In this document: positions 1 to 8,340 of the stretch, piece after piece | Layout of the letters: every line of letters starts with the position of its first letter | How positions within the stretch are numbered: position 1 is the stretch's first letter | Assembly (NCBI GenBank): GCA_047620505.1 | Contig: JBLHKS010000015.1 | Coordinates: 1-63,369, forward strand | Source of the DNA: JBLHKS01 sp047620505 | GTDB taxonomy: Bacteria; Verrucomicrobiota; Verrucomicrobiia; Verrucomicrobiales; DEV007 | Direction: 5' to 3' | DNA: 63,369 nucleotides | The notes under the pieces: model-generated | Seen by the model: the letters and a program-made list of their open reading frames with translations, nothing else | The model's database searches: none | What the model was told of the DNA's origin: nothing | Program-made: the position numbers and the translations under genes

Positions 1-193
1 CTACAGAAGAATGAAGGGTCGGTTCATAGGGGGGAGGATGTGGCGAGGTCCAATTACTTGGCCTCGTGATAATTTTCAGAAAAGCGGCAATCAACAGGAA
101 TGAGACGCATTTGTCAAAAACAACTACCGTCGATCTCAATAAATTGAAGAATCCTCGCAAACGAAGCGATCAAGGCCAAAATCCTCGGAATAA

Positions 194-1306
194 ATGAGGA
201 TTCTCATCGCGCCCGACAAGTTTAAAGGCTCGCTCACCGCTGTCGAAGTGGCCGAGACGATTGCTCGCGGCCTGGGCGATTTCGCCAGCAGCTGCTCGCT
301 TCTTCCGATCGCTGACGGCGGCGAAGGGATGACGGAAGCGGTCCGAGCGGCTCTCGGCGGCGAAACGGTTCGGACGAACGCTCGAGATCCGTTGATGCGA
401 ACGGTCGAAGCCGACTACGCGGTGGTCGAAAACGGCGCGACAGCCGTGATGGAAATGAGCGCGGCTTCCGGGCTGTGGCGGCTGAGCGAAAATGAGCGCG
501 ATCCGATCCGCGCGACGACTTTCGGGACCGGCGAGATGATTCTCGACGCGGCGCGACGCGGAGTTTCGCGAATCATCCTCGGGATTGGCGGCAGCGCGAC
601 GAACGACGGCGGATCCGGCCTGGCGCTCGCTCTCGGCTATCGATTTTTCGATTCGAACGGAGCGGAAATCCGCGATTTGCCCGCGAAATTGACTGAAATC
701 GCGCGAATCGACCCGAAGAATGCCGTCAAGTTGCCCGAAATCATCACCGCCTGCGATGTCGACAACCCGCTGCTTGGCGAACACGGCGCAACCCGGGTTT
801 ACGGCCCGCAAAAAGGGATCGCCGAGAGCGATTTCGAGCTTCACGAACAGCGGCTCGGGCACCTCGCCGACCTCGCGCAACGTGATCTCGGGATTGATCC
901 ACGAACCGAACCAGGCTCCGGAGCCGCGGGCGGGCTTGGATTCGGCACGATCGCTTTCTGCAAAGCTAAGCTTCAGCCGGGATTCGATCTGATCGCCGAT
1001 CTTCTCGACCTCGAAACTCAGATCGCAGCCTCCGATCTCGTCATAACCGGTGAAGGCAGCCTCGATGCCCAGACCCTCAACGGAAAGGGCCCGCACGGAG
1101 TCGCGATGCTAGCGCGGAACCTCGGCAAACCGGTCGTCGCTTTTGCGGGAATCACCGATGGATCGCCAAGGCTTTTTGAGGCGTTTGATCGTATCGAAGT
1201 CATTCGGCCTGAGGGAGTTTCGATCGAAGAATCCATTTCGCGCGGCCAGCAGTTGCTGGAGGCGGCAGCCAGCCGATTGACGACCTGGATTCGAGCCGAA
1301 TTCTAG
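194..1306 (+). CDS. glxK: Glycerate kinase (GlxK/GarK type I family)
   Basis: Cytosolic kinase that phosphorylates D-glycerate with ATP, linking glycolate and glyoxylate catabolism to lower glycolysis; members of this family usually make 2-phosphoglycerate. The 370-residue product has the family length and opens with the signature start MRILIAPDKFKGSLTA. The Gly-rich stretch GSGAAGGLGFG lies near residue 240, and a GEGSLDAQTLNGKGP segment follows near residue 287. It is a stand-alone gene, ending 39 bases before fabD on the same strand. One copy of the dispersed palindrome (286-297) is read here as Ser-Ser-Cys-Ser. Identification is firm; the exact position phosphorylated is inferred from the family. 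Confidence 0.93.
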   Translation: MRILIAPDKFKGSLTAVEVAETIARGLGDFASSCSLLPIADGGEGMTEAVRAALGGETVRTNARDPLMRTVEADYAVVENGATAVMEMSAASGLWRLSENERDPIRATTFGTGEMILDAARRGVSRIILGIGGSATNDGGSGLALALGYRFFDSNGAEIRDLPAKLTEIARIDPKNAVKLPEIITACDVDNPLLGEHGATRVYGPQKGIAESDFELHEQRLGHLADLAQRDLGIDPRTEPGSGAAGGLGFGTIAFCKAKLQPGFDLIADLLDLETQIAASDLVITGEGSLDAQTLNGKGPHGVAMLARNLGKPVVAFAGITDGSPRLFEAFDRIEVIRPEGVSIEESISRGQQLLEAAASRLTTWIRAEF

Positions 1307-1345
1307 GCTTGATTTGCCGAAGAAAATCTGGATCATGGGCGGCCT

Positions 1346-2281
1346 ATGGCTACTCGGGATGTCGTTCTTCTATTCGCCGGTCAAGGCGCACAAAAAGTTG
1401 GGATGGGGCAGGATTTGGCCGAAGCGAATGCTTCCGTCCGCGACCTGTTTGATCACGCCAACGCCACGCTCGGATTTTCGCTCACGGACGCGATGTTCAA
1501 CGGTCCGATCGAGGAATTGACTCGAACTTCGCGCTGCCAGCCCGCGCTTTTTGTTCATGGGCTCGCCTGTTTGGAAGTTTTGAAATCCCACGTTCCGGAC
1601 CTCAATCCAGTCGCCGCTGCAGGCCTTTCGCTCGGCGAATTCACCGCTCACGCCGCAGCCGGCACCTTCGATTTCAAAACGGGTCTCGGCCTCGTCGCGA
1701 AGCGCGGTTCCTTCATGGAAGAGGCGACGGACGCGACGGAAGGCTCGATGGCAGCGATGATCGGCGGCGATGAAGAGGCCGTTCGGCAGCTCGCGAAAGA
1801 CTGCGATGTCGATGTCGCCAATTTTAACGCGCCCGGTCAGATTGTGGTCAGCGGAGCGAAGGCCGGGATCACTGCCGCGATTGCCGGAGCTCGCGAAAAG
1901 GGAATCAAGATCGCCAAAGAGCTGAACGTCGCCGGTGCTTATCATTCTCGGTTGATGCTCGGCGCGCAGGAAAAACTTGGAGCGGAATTGATCGCTGCGG
2001 ACGTTCGGAAACCGGCGATTCCGGTGATCTGCAACGTCGAAGCTCGCGAAGTTAGCGGCGCTGACGAGATCCGTTCGACCTTGACGGCGCAGGTCGCGTC
2101 CTCGGTTCGCTGGACCGAATCGATGCAGCTGCTGCTCGGTCGCGGGCACACGACTTTTGTTGAACTCGGGCCTGGCGGACAGCTCGCTGGGATGCTCAAG
2201 CGGATCGATCGATCGGCCAAAGTTCTCAAAGCCGAGGACGCAGATTCGATCGCGGCAGCAGCGGCTGAATTGAATTCTTAA
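1346..2281 (+). CDS. fabD: Malonyl-CoA:ACP transacylase
   Basis: Moves malonyl groups from CoA to acyl carrier protein to feed fatty acid elongation in the cytosol. The 311-residue protein carries the oxyanion motif GQGAQ at residues 12-16, the nucleophile elbow GLSLGEF with Ser95, and the catalytic histidine in GAYHSRLM (His200). A C-terminal ELGPGGQLAGM segment is typical. No other fab genes are adjacent, so it lies outside the usual fab cluster. Its last four bases overlap the end of the convergent methyltransferase. A partial copy of the dispersed palindrome (GCAGCTGCTG, 2125-2134) is present, but the full 10-mer is not. Confidence 0.95.
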   Translation: MATRDVVLLFAGQGAQKVGMGQDLAEANASVRDLFDHANATLGFSLTDAMFNGPIEELTRTSRCQPALFVHGLACLEVLKSHVPDLNPVAAAGLSLGEFTAHAAAGTFDFKTGLGLVAKRGSFMEEATDATEGSMAAMIGGDEEAVRQLAKDCDVDVANFNAPGQIVVSGAKAGITAAIAGAREKGIKIAKELNVAGAYHSRLMLGAQEKLGAELIAADVRKPAIPVICNVEAREVSGADEIRSTLTAQVASSVRWTESMQLLLGRGHTTFVELGPGGQLAGMLKRIDRSAKVLKAEDADSIAAAAAELNS

Positions 2282-3153
2282 GGCGGAAAGCCGAATCCCA
2301 GCTTCACGGCGGCGTATTCTGGATGAATCTCGCCGTCCGCGCTTCGAATGATGAGTGGCGGCTCGTGCCAGGTTTGATCGTGGATCGATTCCGGTAGGTC
2401 GCAGCGGCGCATCAGGATGAAAACCCCTAACAACGGCGGCTCGCCTTCGCGTAGAACGACCGGGCGTTGCCGAACAATCGTGAGCCCGGCTTCGAGAGCC
2501 GCGTCGACCACTCGCTGAGCTTGCTCGGCAGGCGTAACCGGGAAAACGCAGGCGAAAACGCCGCCAGTTTCGAGATGAGCAGCCGCCGTCAGGCAATAAT
2601 CGGCGATGGTTCCTCGAACTTCGAAGCGGCAGGCGACTTTTTGCGGGTGATCGCCTTCCACGCCCGAGCCGAGCGGAAAATAAGGAGGACTTCCGAGCAC
2701 GAGATCGAATCGCTCATCCGCTTTGAGCACTCCGGGGTCGCGCAGATCACCTTCGCGAATGTCGAAGCGGCTCTCGAGGCCGTTCCAGCGCACGGATTTT
2801 CGCGCAAGTTTGATGCTTTCCGGCTGAGCTTCAACCGTCACCACTTTTGCTCCCGGTAAGCGCCAAGCCGCGACCATCGCGACGGTTCCGATGCCGCTGC
2901 CGAGATCCAGAATCGTGCGAGCGCTCGGACACCACGCAGTTCCATACCAGGCAGTCAAGATGTCGTCGGTCGAGTAGCGATGGCCTTTGCGGAGCTGAAA
3001 AATCCGAAAATGGCCGCAGAGAACGTCGAGCGTTTCGTCGTCGCCGACCAGCAGCTGCTCATCGTCATCCGGATTTCCGAGAGCCGGATCTCCAGGGATC
3101 GCGTACCCACGAAAGTGAGTTTTTGGAGAAACGTCTTTCGGGCGGCGAGCCAT
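2278..3153 (-). CDS. SAM-dependent methyltransferase, TrmN6-like
   Basis: Class I methyltransferase of 291 residues. SAM motif I is ILDLGSGIGT (residues 81-90), the acidic motif II is VEAQPES, and motif IV is GSPPYF (about 154-159). The [N/D/S]PPY form of motif IV is typical of enzymes that methylate an amino group on adenine or glutamine. With the preceding RKGHRYSTDDILTAWY segment this resembles the YfiC/TrmN6 family, which makes m6A37 in tRNA-Val. Having Ser instead of Asn in the motif, plus a roughly 30-residue N-terminal extension, leaves the substrate open. It is last in a minus-strand run after engB, with a 15-base gap. A palindrome copy (3049-3060) is read as Glu-Gln-Leu-Leu. Confidence 0.72.
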   Translation of the reverse strand: MARRPKDVSPKTHFRGYAIPGDPALGNPDDDEQLLVGDDETLDVLCGHFRIFQLRKGHRYSTDDILTAWYGTAWCPSARTILDLGSGIGTVAMVAAWRLPGAKVVTVEAQPESIKLARKSVRWNGLESRFDIREGDLRDPGVLKADERFDLVLGSPPYFPLGSGVEGDHPQKVACRFEVRGTIADYCLTAAAHLETGGVFACVFPVTPAEQAQRVVDAALEAGLTIVRQRPVVLREGEPPLLGVFILMRRCDLPESIHDQTWHEPPLIIRSADGEIHPEYAAVKLGFGFPP

Positions 3154-3168
3154 CAGATCGAGCTGGGC

Positions 3169-3768
3169 TTACCTGCGAACGGCAACCGCCTTCTCGATGA
3201 AATTCAGAACCTCGAGTCGACCCTTTTTGGACTTCGTCGAAGCGGCGAGGACCTTAGGAACGCCGTCGCAGCGCTCCGCCAGAGCTCCCTTGAAGCTGGC
3301 GATGTTCCTGCTGAGGGCGTCTGGTTTCGTCTTGTCGGTCTTCGTGAAAATCAGCGCGAAAGGGATTTCGTTGTTCACGATCCACTCCACGAATTCGAGA
3401 TCGAGCCGCTGCGGCGGGATCTTGGCGTCGATGAGGACGAACGCGCAGATCAGATTCGGGCGATTCACGAGGAAGTCCGAGACAAACTCATTGAACTCAG
3501 CCTGGTCGGCCTTCGAGCGTTTGGCGTAGCCGTAGCCAGGGAGATCGACCAGAGTCCACGAGTTGTTGATGCGGAAGAAATTGATCAGCGTCGTGCGCCC
3601 CGGAGTCGATGAAGTTTTGGCGAGTCCGTTGCGCTCAGCGAGGAGATTGATCAGGGACGATTTCCCGACGTTCGAACGCCCGATGAACGCCATTTCTCCA
3701 AGATCCGATTCGGGGCATGATTCGAGATCACGCGCGCTCTTGACGAATTCAGCTGAGGTAATTTTCAT
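3169..3768 (-). CDS. engB: Ribosome biogenesis GTPase EngB/YsxC (YihA)
   Basis: Small essential GTPase needed for assembly of the large ribosomal subunit. From the chosen Met at 3768 the protein is 199 residues. It shows the P-loop GRSNVGKS (residues 30-37), switch region TSSTPGRTT, G3 motif DLPGYGYAKRS and G4 motif TKTDK. An upstream in-frame Met (3798) would add ten residues, but MKITSAEFVKSA matches the family start. It lies between an unknown gene and the methyltransferase on the same strand, with short gaps. No copy of the dispersed palindrome falls inside. Identity is secure. Confidence 0.95.
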   Translation of the reverse strand: MKITSAEFVKSARDLESCPESDLGEMAFIGRSNVGKSSLINLLAERNGLAKTSSTPGRTTLINFFRINNSWTLVDLPGYGYAKRSKADQAEFNEFVSDFLVNRPNLICAFVLIDAKIPPQRLDLEFVEWIVNNEIPFALIFTKTDKTKPDALSRNIASFKGALAERCDGVPKVLAASTKSKKGRLEVLNFIEKAVAVRR

Positions 3769-3811
3769 TGGAAAAACGTGTGGAAGCCCGCAATCCAATG
3801 AGGCTCAGGCA

Positions 3812-4267
3812 TCAAACGCAGGCCGGGCGCAAGATTTCAAAGGTGTGAACCGCCGTGTTGACGATGTCCCTGACAAATTGATCGGAAACGCCATCTTCAA
3901 CGTCGCCGAAAACGTAGATCCGATCGCGGATCGCCAGTTTTTCGATCTCGAAACCGGGACTGCTCAAACTCTTGTAGTAGTTCAGGATCGCTTCCTTTTC
4001 CAGATCCAGAGCGCCGGGGCGCATCCCGAATTCGAGGATGAAGGCCTCGCCGCTCCAGGCTTCCTCGCCCGTGTGAAGATTCTGGCTGATTTTATCGAAC
4101 AGACACCGGCCGACGAAATTCGTCACCGCATCAACCGGGCCCGCAAAATCGAATTCGTAGCTCCGAGCCCGCCGAAAGCTCAGCGGCTTTTTGAGTGGAG
4201 CGTAGAGAAGCGAGTTGCAGTCGGCAGCCTGCTCAAATTTGCCGGTAATTTCGTAGCGCGTTTGCAT
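3812..4267 (-). CDS. Hypothetical protein, 151 residues
   Basis: A soluble, mixed-composition protein with no signal peptide or membrane segment. I do not recognise a family. It starts MQTRYEITGKFEQAADC and includes an FVGRCLFDKISQNLHTG stretch and an acidic centre. It is coded directly upstream of engB on the same strand (43-base gap), so it may share a transcript with engB and the methyltransferase. Opposite-strand reading is open over much of it, but this frame gives more natural protein composition. No function is proposed. Confidence 0.6.
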   Translation of the reverse strand: MQTRYEITGKFEQAADCNSLLYAPLKKPLSFRRARSYEFDFAGPVDAVTNFVGRCLFDKISQNLHTGEEAWSGEAFILEFGMRPGALDLEKEAILNYYKSLSSPGFEIEKLAIRDRIYVFGDVEDGVSDQFVRDIVNTAVHTFEILRPACV

Positions 4268-4325
4268 CCTGACAGACGGACAATCTCTGGCCTCGCTGGA
4301 GCGATTTGCAACGGGAATATCCGGA

Positions 4326-6734
4326 TCAACCCTGGTTCTTTGCCGTCTTGATCAGGAAATCCACCAGCTCTTGGCATTTGAAGAAGCCCGGCCACATGTT
4401 GTGGCCCTGGTCATCGATTTTCACGACTTCGATCAACTCCCCTGCCCCTTTTTGCTCATACGCTTTTTCCAAAGCACCCGAATTCGCAGCGAGCGGCACG
4501 ACCTTGTCAACTTTGCCATGGATGATGAAAACCGGAATCCCTGCTTCGGCTAACTCGCCAGCCCGCTTGATCGGATTCAACTCTGCTTGCTGCGCTTCAA
4601 GCTTGGCCGCACTCAGCCCGTAAGCTTTCGCAGCGTTCGCGATTCCCGGATAGGAATTGAGGTCGAAAACCGGATAAATTCCTCCGATTCCGGCAACGCG
4701 ATCCGGATGCGCAAGCGCCCAACTGCTGACCCAGAGCCCGCCGCGACTTCGGCCGAGCAAAGCAGGCTTTTCCGAATACCCCGCTTCGACCATGTGCTCG
4801 TAAAGCGCTTCAAAATGCGGAAACGCGTGCGGACTGCCATACGCTTCGCCAACATCGATTCCAGCGACCGCGACACCGGCGTCAAGACTCTGCTGATGCA
4901 TCCAGCTTTCCGCCGCACCCGGAAGAGGAGCGAGGGTAGGCGCGTAGAAAATCCAAGGCTTCGGCGTTCCAGGTTTCGGCTGATTTTCCGCGTCAGGCTC
5001 CATCAAAAACGCATGACGACCGTTCAGCAGAAACGATTTTCCGCCCAGCAGCTGCTGACTGCGTTTCGGCATCGCGTCGGCTTGCGCTTTCTTCAACGCG
5101 GGTGCGCCTTTCGATTTTTCCAGCACTTCAGCGGGGAGATCGGCTGAGGCGAGTTCGACAAAATCGTTCAACTGGCCTTCCCACTCACTTGTGAGCTCAG
5201 CGAGCTTTTCATGCCGTGGAATCGCGAGGTCGTTCGACTCGTCCCGGTCCTCGGACATGTTGTAGAGTTCCCAGGGCTCACCAATCGGAGCGACCGCTTT
5301 CCAGTCGCCGATGCGGATTGCGCGATGGCCGTCGTGGAACCACCAGAGCGAGTCGCGCTCGACGATTTTGTCGGCTTCGAACGCCATCGTCAGGCTCTCG
5401 CCGGGTGAGGTCGGCGCGTCAGGATGAAGTTGGGCTCCAGCAAGTTCTAGCAGGGTCGGCACGACGTCGACGACGTGGCCCGGAGTGCTGCGGAGCTCGC
5501 CTTTCGCGGAAATTCCCTTCGGCCAGGAAACGATAAACGGCGTCGAAGTTCCTCCTTCATGCGTCCAGGTTTTGTGACGGCGAAACGGCGTGTTGCAGGC
5601 CGTCGACCAGCCCGGCCCGAGGCAAAGGTAGGTGCCTGCCGACCCTGGAGCGAGCGTGGGATCGTGACCGTCATCGCGAACCATAATTTCTGCGCTGGCA
5701 CCGTTGTCCGAGAGGAAAATAACGAGCGTATTCTCCCATTCGCCCATCTTTTTGATCTGCTCGAAAACTCGCCCGATTTCGAGATCCATTCGATGAATCA
5801 TCGCGGCGTGAATCGCCATTTTTTTCGCCTGGAACGCTTTTTGAGTATCGGTCAGGTTTTTCCAGGAGACTGGTTTGTTGATTTCGCCGTCGCCGAGAAT
5901 TTCGAGCGCATTTGGAAAATGGTAAGGCGGCCCGAGATTCTGCTCAGGACGCGAAAGCTGCGTCGTAGCCGAATTGAGCAGGCCCATTTCGAGCTGGCGC
6001 TTCCAGCGTTTCGCTCGAATCGCATCCCAGCCTTCCTGATAGACGTCGTCGTAAATCGCGATGTCTTCAGGCAATCCGTGAAGCGGAAAATGCGGCGCGG
6101 CGAAGGCGAGGTAGTGAAAAAATGGGGCGTCAGCGTGTTGATCTTCGTGTTCCTCAAGGACTTCGATAACGTGATCGGCCAGAGCGGTCGTCGCGTAAAA
6201 ATCGGTTCTTTTTTCGACTGGTGGAAGCTGTTTGTCGTCCTTCCAAAGCCGCTGAGGATTGAAGAAACGCCCCTGGTCCTTCACAAGATAAGAGCGGTCG
6301 AATCCACTCTCGATCGGCAGGCCGTCGATGTGCCATTTCCCCGTGTGATAAGCGCGATAACCGGCTTCCTCGATCAAATCCGGAAGCAGCGGCGCCCAAG
6401 CCGGACGGCGTCCACGATTTCCGCCGCCAGTGGGAACTCCAGGCAGAAAATCGCGCTGAATCTGCTGAGCATAAAATCCAGTCAGCAGCGCGCCACGCGT
6501 CGGCCAACAGCGTGCGGTGTTGTAAAACTGCGTGAATTTGAGCCCGCTCGCGGCGATCGAATCCAGATTTGGCGTTGCGATTTCGCTGCCGTAACAACCG
6601 AGATCGGAATAACCGAGGTCATCGGCCATGATCAGCAGAATGTTAGGTTTTACCGGATCTGCGGAAGTAGCAGCTGCTGGCCATAAGAGGAAAGCGCCGA
6701 ACGCCAAAAAATAGATCCAAAAGAGTCGATTCAT
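4326..6734 (-). CDS. Secreted sulfatase fused to an alpha/beta hydrolase
   Basis: The 802-residue product has a signal peptide (residues 1-25, MNRLFWIYFLAFGAFLLWPA) followed by an arylsulfatase domain to about residue 540. Metal-binding MADDLGYSDLG sits at 36-46, and the formylglycine motif CWPTRGALLTG starts at Cys76, so a formylglycine-generating enzyme is needed for activity. The last 250 or so residues are a separate alpha/beta hydrolase: nucleophile elbow GRSRGG, acid residue in IIHGKVDKVVP, and histidine in DQGHNMWPGFF. The likely role is removing sulfate and then an ester from an external substrate, probably a polysaccharide. The start at 6734 was chosen over 6911 because it gives a proper signal peptide and leaves a 123-base divergent region before guaB. 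Two palindrome copies (5046-5057, 6668-6679) lie inside. Confidence 0.88.
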   Translation of the reverse strand: MNRLFWIYFLAFGAFLLWPAAATSADPVKPNILLIMADDLGYSDLGCYGSEIATPNLDSIAASGLKFTQFYNTARCWPTRGALLTGFYAQQIQRDFLPGVPTGGGNRGRRPAWAPLLPDLIEEAGYRAYHTGKWHIDGLPIESGFDRSYLVKDQGRFFNPQRLWKDDKQLPPVEKRTDFYATTALADHVIEVLEEHEDQHADAPFFHYLAFAAPHFPLHGLPEDIAIYDDVYQEGWDAIRAKRWKRQLEMGLLNSATTQLSRPEQNLGPPYHFPNALEILGDGEINKPVSWKNLTDTQKAFQAKKMAIHAAMIHRMDLEIGRVFEQIKKMGEWENTLVIFLSDNGASAEIMVRDDGHDPTLAPGSAGTYLCLGPGWSTACNTPFRRHKTWTHEGGTSTPFIVSWPKGISAKGELRSTPGHVVDVVPTLLELAGAQLHPDAPTSPGESLTMAFEADKIVERDSLWWFHDGHRAIRIGDWKAVAPIGEPWELYNMSEDRDESNDLAIPRHEKLAELTSEWEGQLNDFVELASADLPAEVLEKSKGAPALKKAQADAMPKRSQQLLGGKSFLLNGRHAFLMEPDAENQPKPGTPKPWIFYAPTLAPLPGAAESWMHQQSLDAGVAVAGIDVGEAYGSPHAFPHFEALYEHMVEAGYSEKPALLGRSRGGLWVSSWALAHPDRVAGIGGIYPVFDLNSYPGIANAAKAYGLSAAKLEAQQAELNPIKRAGELAEAGIPVFIIHGKVDKVVPLAANSGALEKAYEQKGAGELIEVVKIDDQGHNMWPGFFKCQELVDFLIKTAKNQG

Positions 6735-6857
6735 GATTTTTGACAAAAATGCACCAACGCCGCCCACGCAAACTGCGGTTCCAGATTCCTCGCAAAAGTG
6801 CCTCCATTTTCGCGAAAAACCGGTTGCAAATCCTGACATTTCGACCAATGCGTTCCG

Positions 6858-8321
6858 ATGGGCGAAATAGAACTTGGCTACAGCTTCGACGACGTTCTGC
6901 TCGTGCCCCAAAAGAGCGGAATCGTTCCTTCAGAAGCGGACACTCGATCGCGTCTCACCGCGCGAATACCTCTAAACATCCCGATCATTTCCTCGGCGAT
7001 GGACACCGTCTCAGAGGACGTTCTGGCGATTGCGTTGGCCCGCGAAGGCGGTATCGGCGTGATTCACCGGAACTGCACGATCGAAAAGCAGGCGGAAATG
7101 GTCGCTCGCGTTAAGCGGAGCGAAAATATGATCATTTCGGATCCGTTCACGGTAACCGCGGACATGACGATTCGCGATTTGCAGTCCGTAATGGAGCTGC
7201 GCGGCGTCAACGGATTCCCGGTCATCGACAGCGACGGGCGGCTACGCGGAATGGTCACGACGCGAGACATCTGGTATATCGAGGATGCGAACACGACCAC
7301 GGTTGGCGAAGTCATGACTCCGCGCGAACGGCTTGTGACGAGCATCGCGGACACGTCGTTGGAGGACGCGCGCGCGATTCTTTACAAGAACAGAATTGAG
7401 AAACTGCCGCTGGTCGATGAGAATGATCGGTTAGCTGGTTTGATCACCAGTCAGGACATTGAGAAGCGACAGCAGTTTACCGATGCGGCTAAGGACGAGC
7501 AGGGCCGGCTTCGAGTCGGAGCGGCTGTCGGAAGCGGCGAACAGGCGCTCGATCGGGCGCGCGCTTTGATCCAGGCCGGAACGAATGCGCTCTTCATCGA
7601 TGCCGCGACGGGACATACCGGACGCGTGGTCGAGCTCATCGGTCAGCTGCGTGAACTCTCCGACGAAGTTGACGTGATTGCTGGAAATGTGGTGACTCAG
7701 GAGGGCGCGCGCGACTTGATTGACGCCGGAGCAGCTGCTATCAAAGTCGGGGTCGGTCCGGGTTCGATCTGCACAACCCGCGTGATTTCAGGCGTGGGCG
7801 TTCCACAGTTCAGTGCGATCCAGAATGTCGCGGCTGAAGCCAGACCACGCGGGATTCCAGTGATTGCTGACGGAGGAATTCGTTACTCCGGCGACATCGT
7901 CAAAGCGCTCGCAGCTGGCGCGGATAGCGTAATGCTAGGGTCACTTCTCGCCGGAACTCGCGAGGCTCCAGGTGCGATGGTTCAGCATCAAGGCCGAACA
8001 TTCAAGGAATACCGAGGGATGGGCTCGCTTAAAGCGATGCGGGCCGGATCGGGCGATCGCTACGGCCAGAATTCCAGCGGCAAACTCGTGGCTGAAGGCG
8101 TCGAAGCGCGGGTTCCGTATCGAGGTCGACTAAACGACGTCATTTTCCAATTACTAGGCGGTTTGCGAAGCGGGATGGGCTACGTCGGGGCTCAGACTCT
8201 CGATAAACTTCGGACTGATCCCAAATTCGTGAGGATCACGACGGGCGGGCTGCGCGAAAGCCACCCTCACGATATTACCATCACTCAGGAGCCCGACAAC
8301 TACCAGAGCGCCGAAGTCTAG
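6858..8321 (+). CDS. guaB: IMP dehydrogenase
   Basis: Oxidises IMP to XMP with NAD+, the rate-limiting step of guanine nucleotide synthesis. The 487-residue length is normal. The catalytic loop GSICTTR (near residue 300) holds the nucleophilic Cys. Two CBS modules lie between about residues 95 and 210 (LRGMVTTRDIW and LAGLITSQDI), and the phosphate-binding IADGGIRYSGD is present. It is followed after 19 bases by guaA, so the two steps IMP to XMP to GMP are co-transcribed. No clear Shine-Dalgarno site precedes the ATG. A palindrome copy (7729-7740) is read as Ala-Ala-Ala. Confidence 0.98.
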   Translation: MGEIELGYSFDDVLLVPQKSGIVPSEADTRSRLTARIPLNIPIISSAMDTVSEDVLAIALAREGGIGVIHRNCTIEKQAEMVARVKRSENMIISDPFTVTADMTIRDLQSVMELRGVNGFPVIDSDGRLRGMVTTRDIWYIEDANTTTVGEVMTPRERLVTSIADTSLEDARAILYKNRIEKLPLVDENDRLAGLITSQDIEKRQQFTDAAKDEQGRLRVGAAVGSGEQALDRARALIQAGTNALFIDAATGHTGRVVELIGQLRELSDEVDVIAGNVVTQEGARDLIDAGAAAIKVGVGPGSICTTRVISGVGVPQFSAIQNVAAEARPRGIPVIADGGIRYSGDIVKALAAGADSVMLGSLLAGTREAPGAMVQHQGRTFKEYRGMGSLKAMRAGSGDRYGQNSSGKLVAEGVEARVPYRGRLNDVIFQLLGGLRSGMGYVGAQTLDKLRTDPKFVRITTGGLRESHPHDITITQEPDNYQSAEV

Positions 8322-8340
8322 TTCGCTGATTTTTTAATTC

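Noticed and set aside
170..1096. 308-codon minus-strand frame opposite glycerate kinase
   Set aside because: Arg/Ser-rich composition with no domain; the opposite frame is a clear glycerate kinase. GC-rich codon bias opens the antisense frame.
1370..2596. 408-codon minus-strand frame across fabD and the methyltransferase
   Set aside because: Shadow frame with random composition; spans two confident genes.
5475..6686. 403-codon plus-strand frame opposite the sulfatase
   Set aside because: No recognisable motif, Arg/Phe-rich; the sulfatase and hydrolase motifs on the other strand are decisive.
6740..6768. TTGACA before guaB as a promoter -35
   Set aside because: No acceptable -10 at 16-18 bases; it also overlaps the start region of the divergent sulfatase gene.
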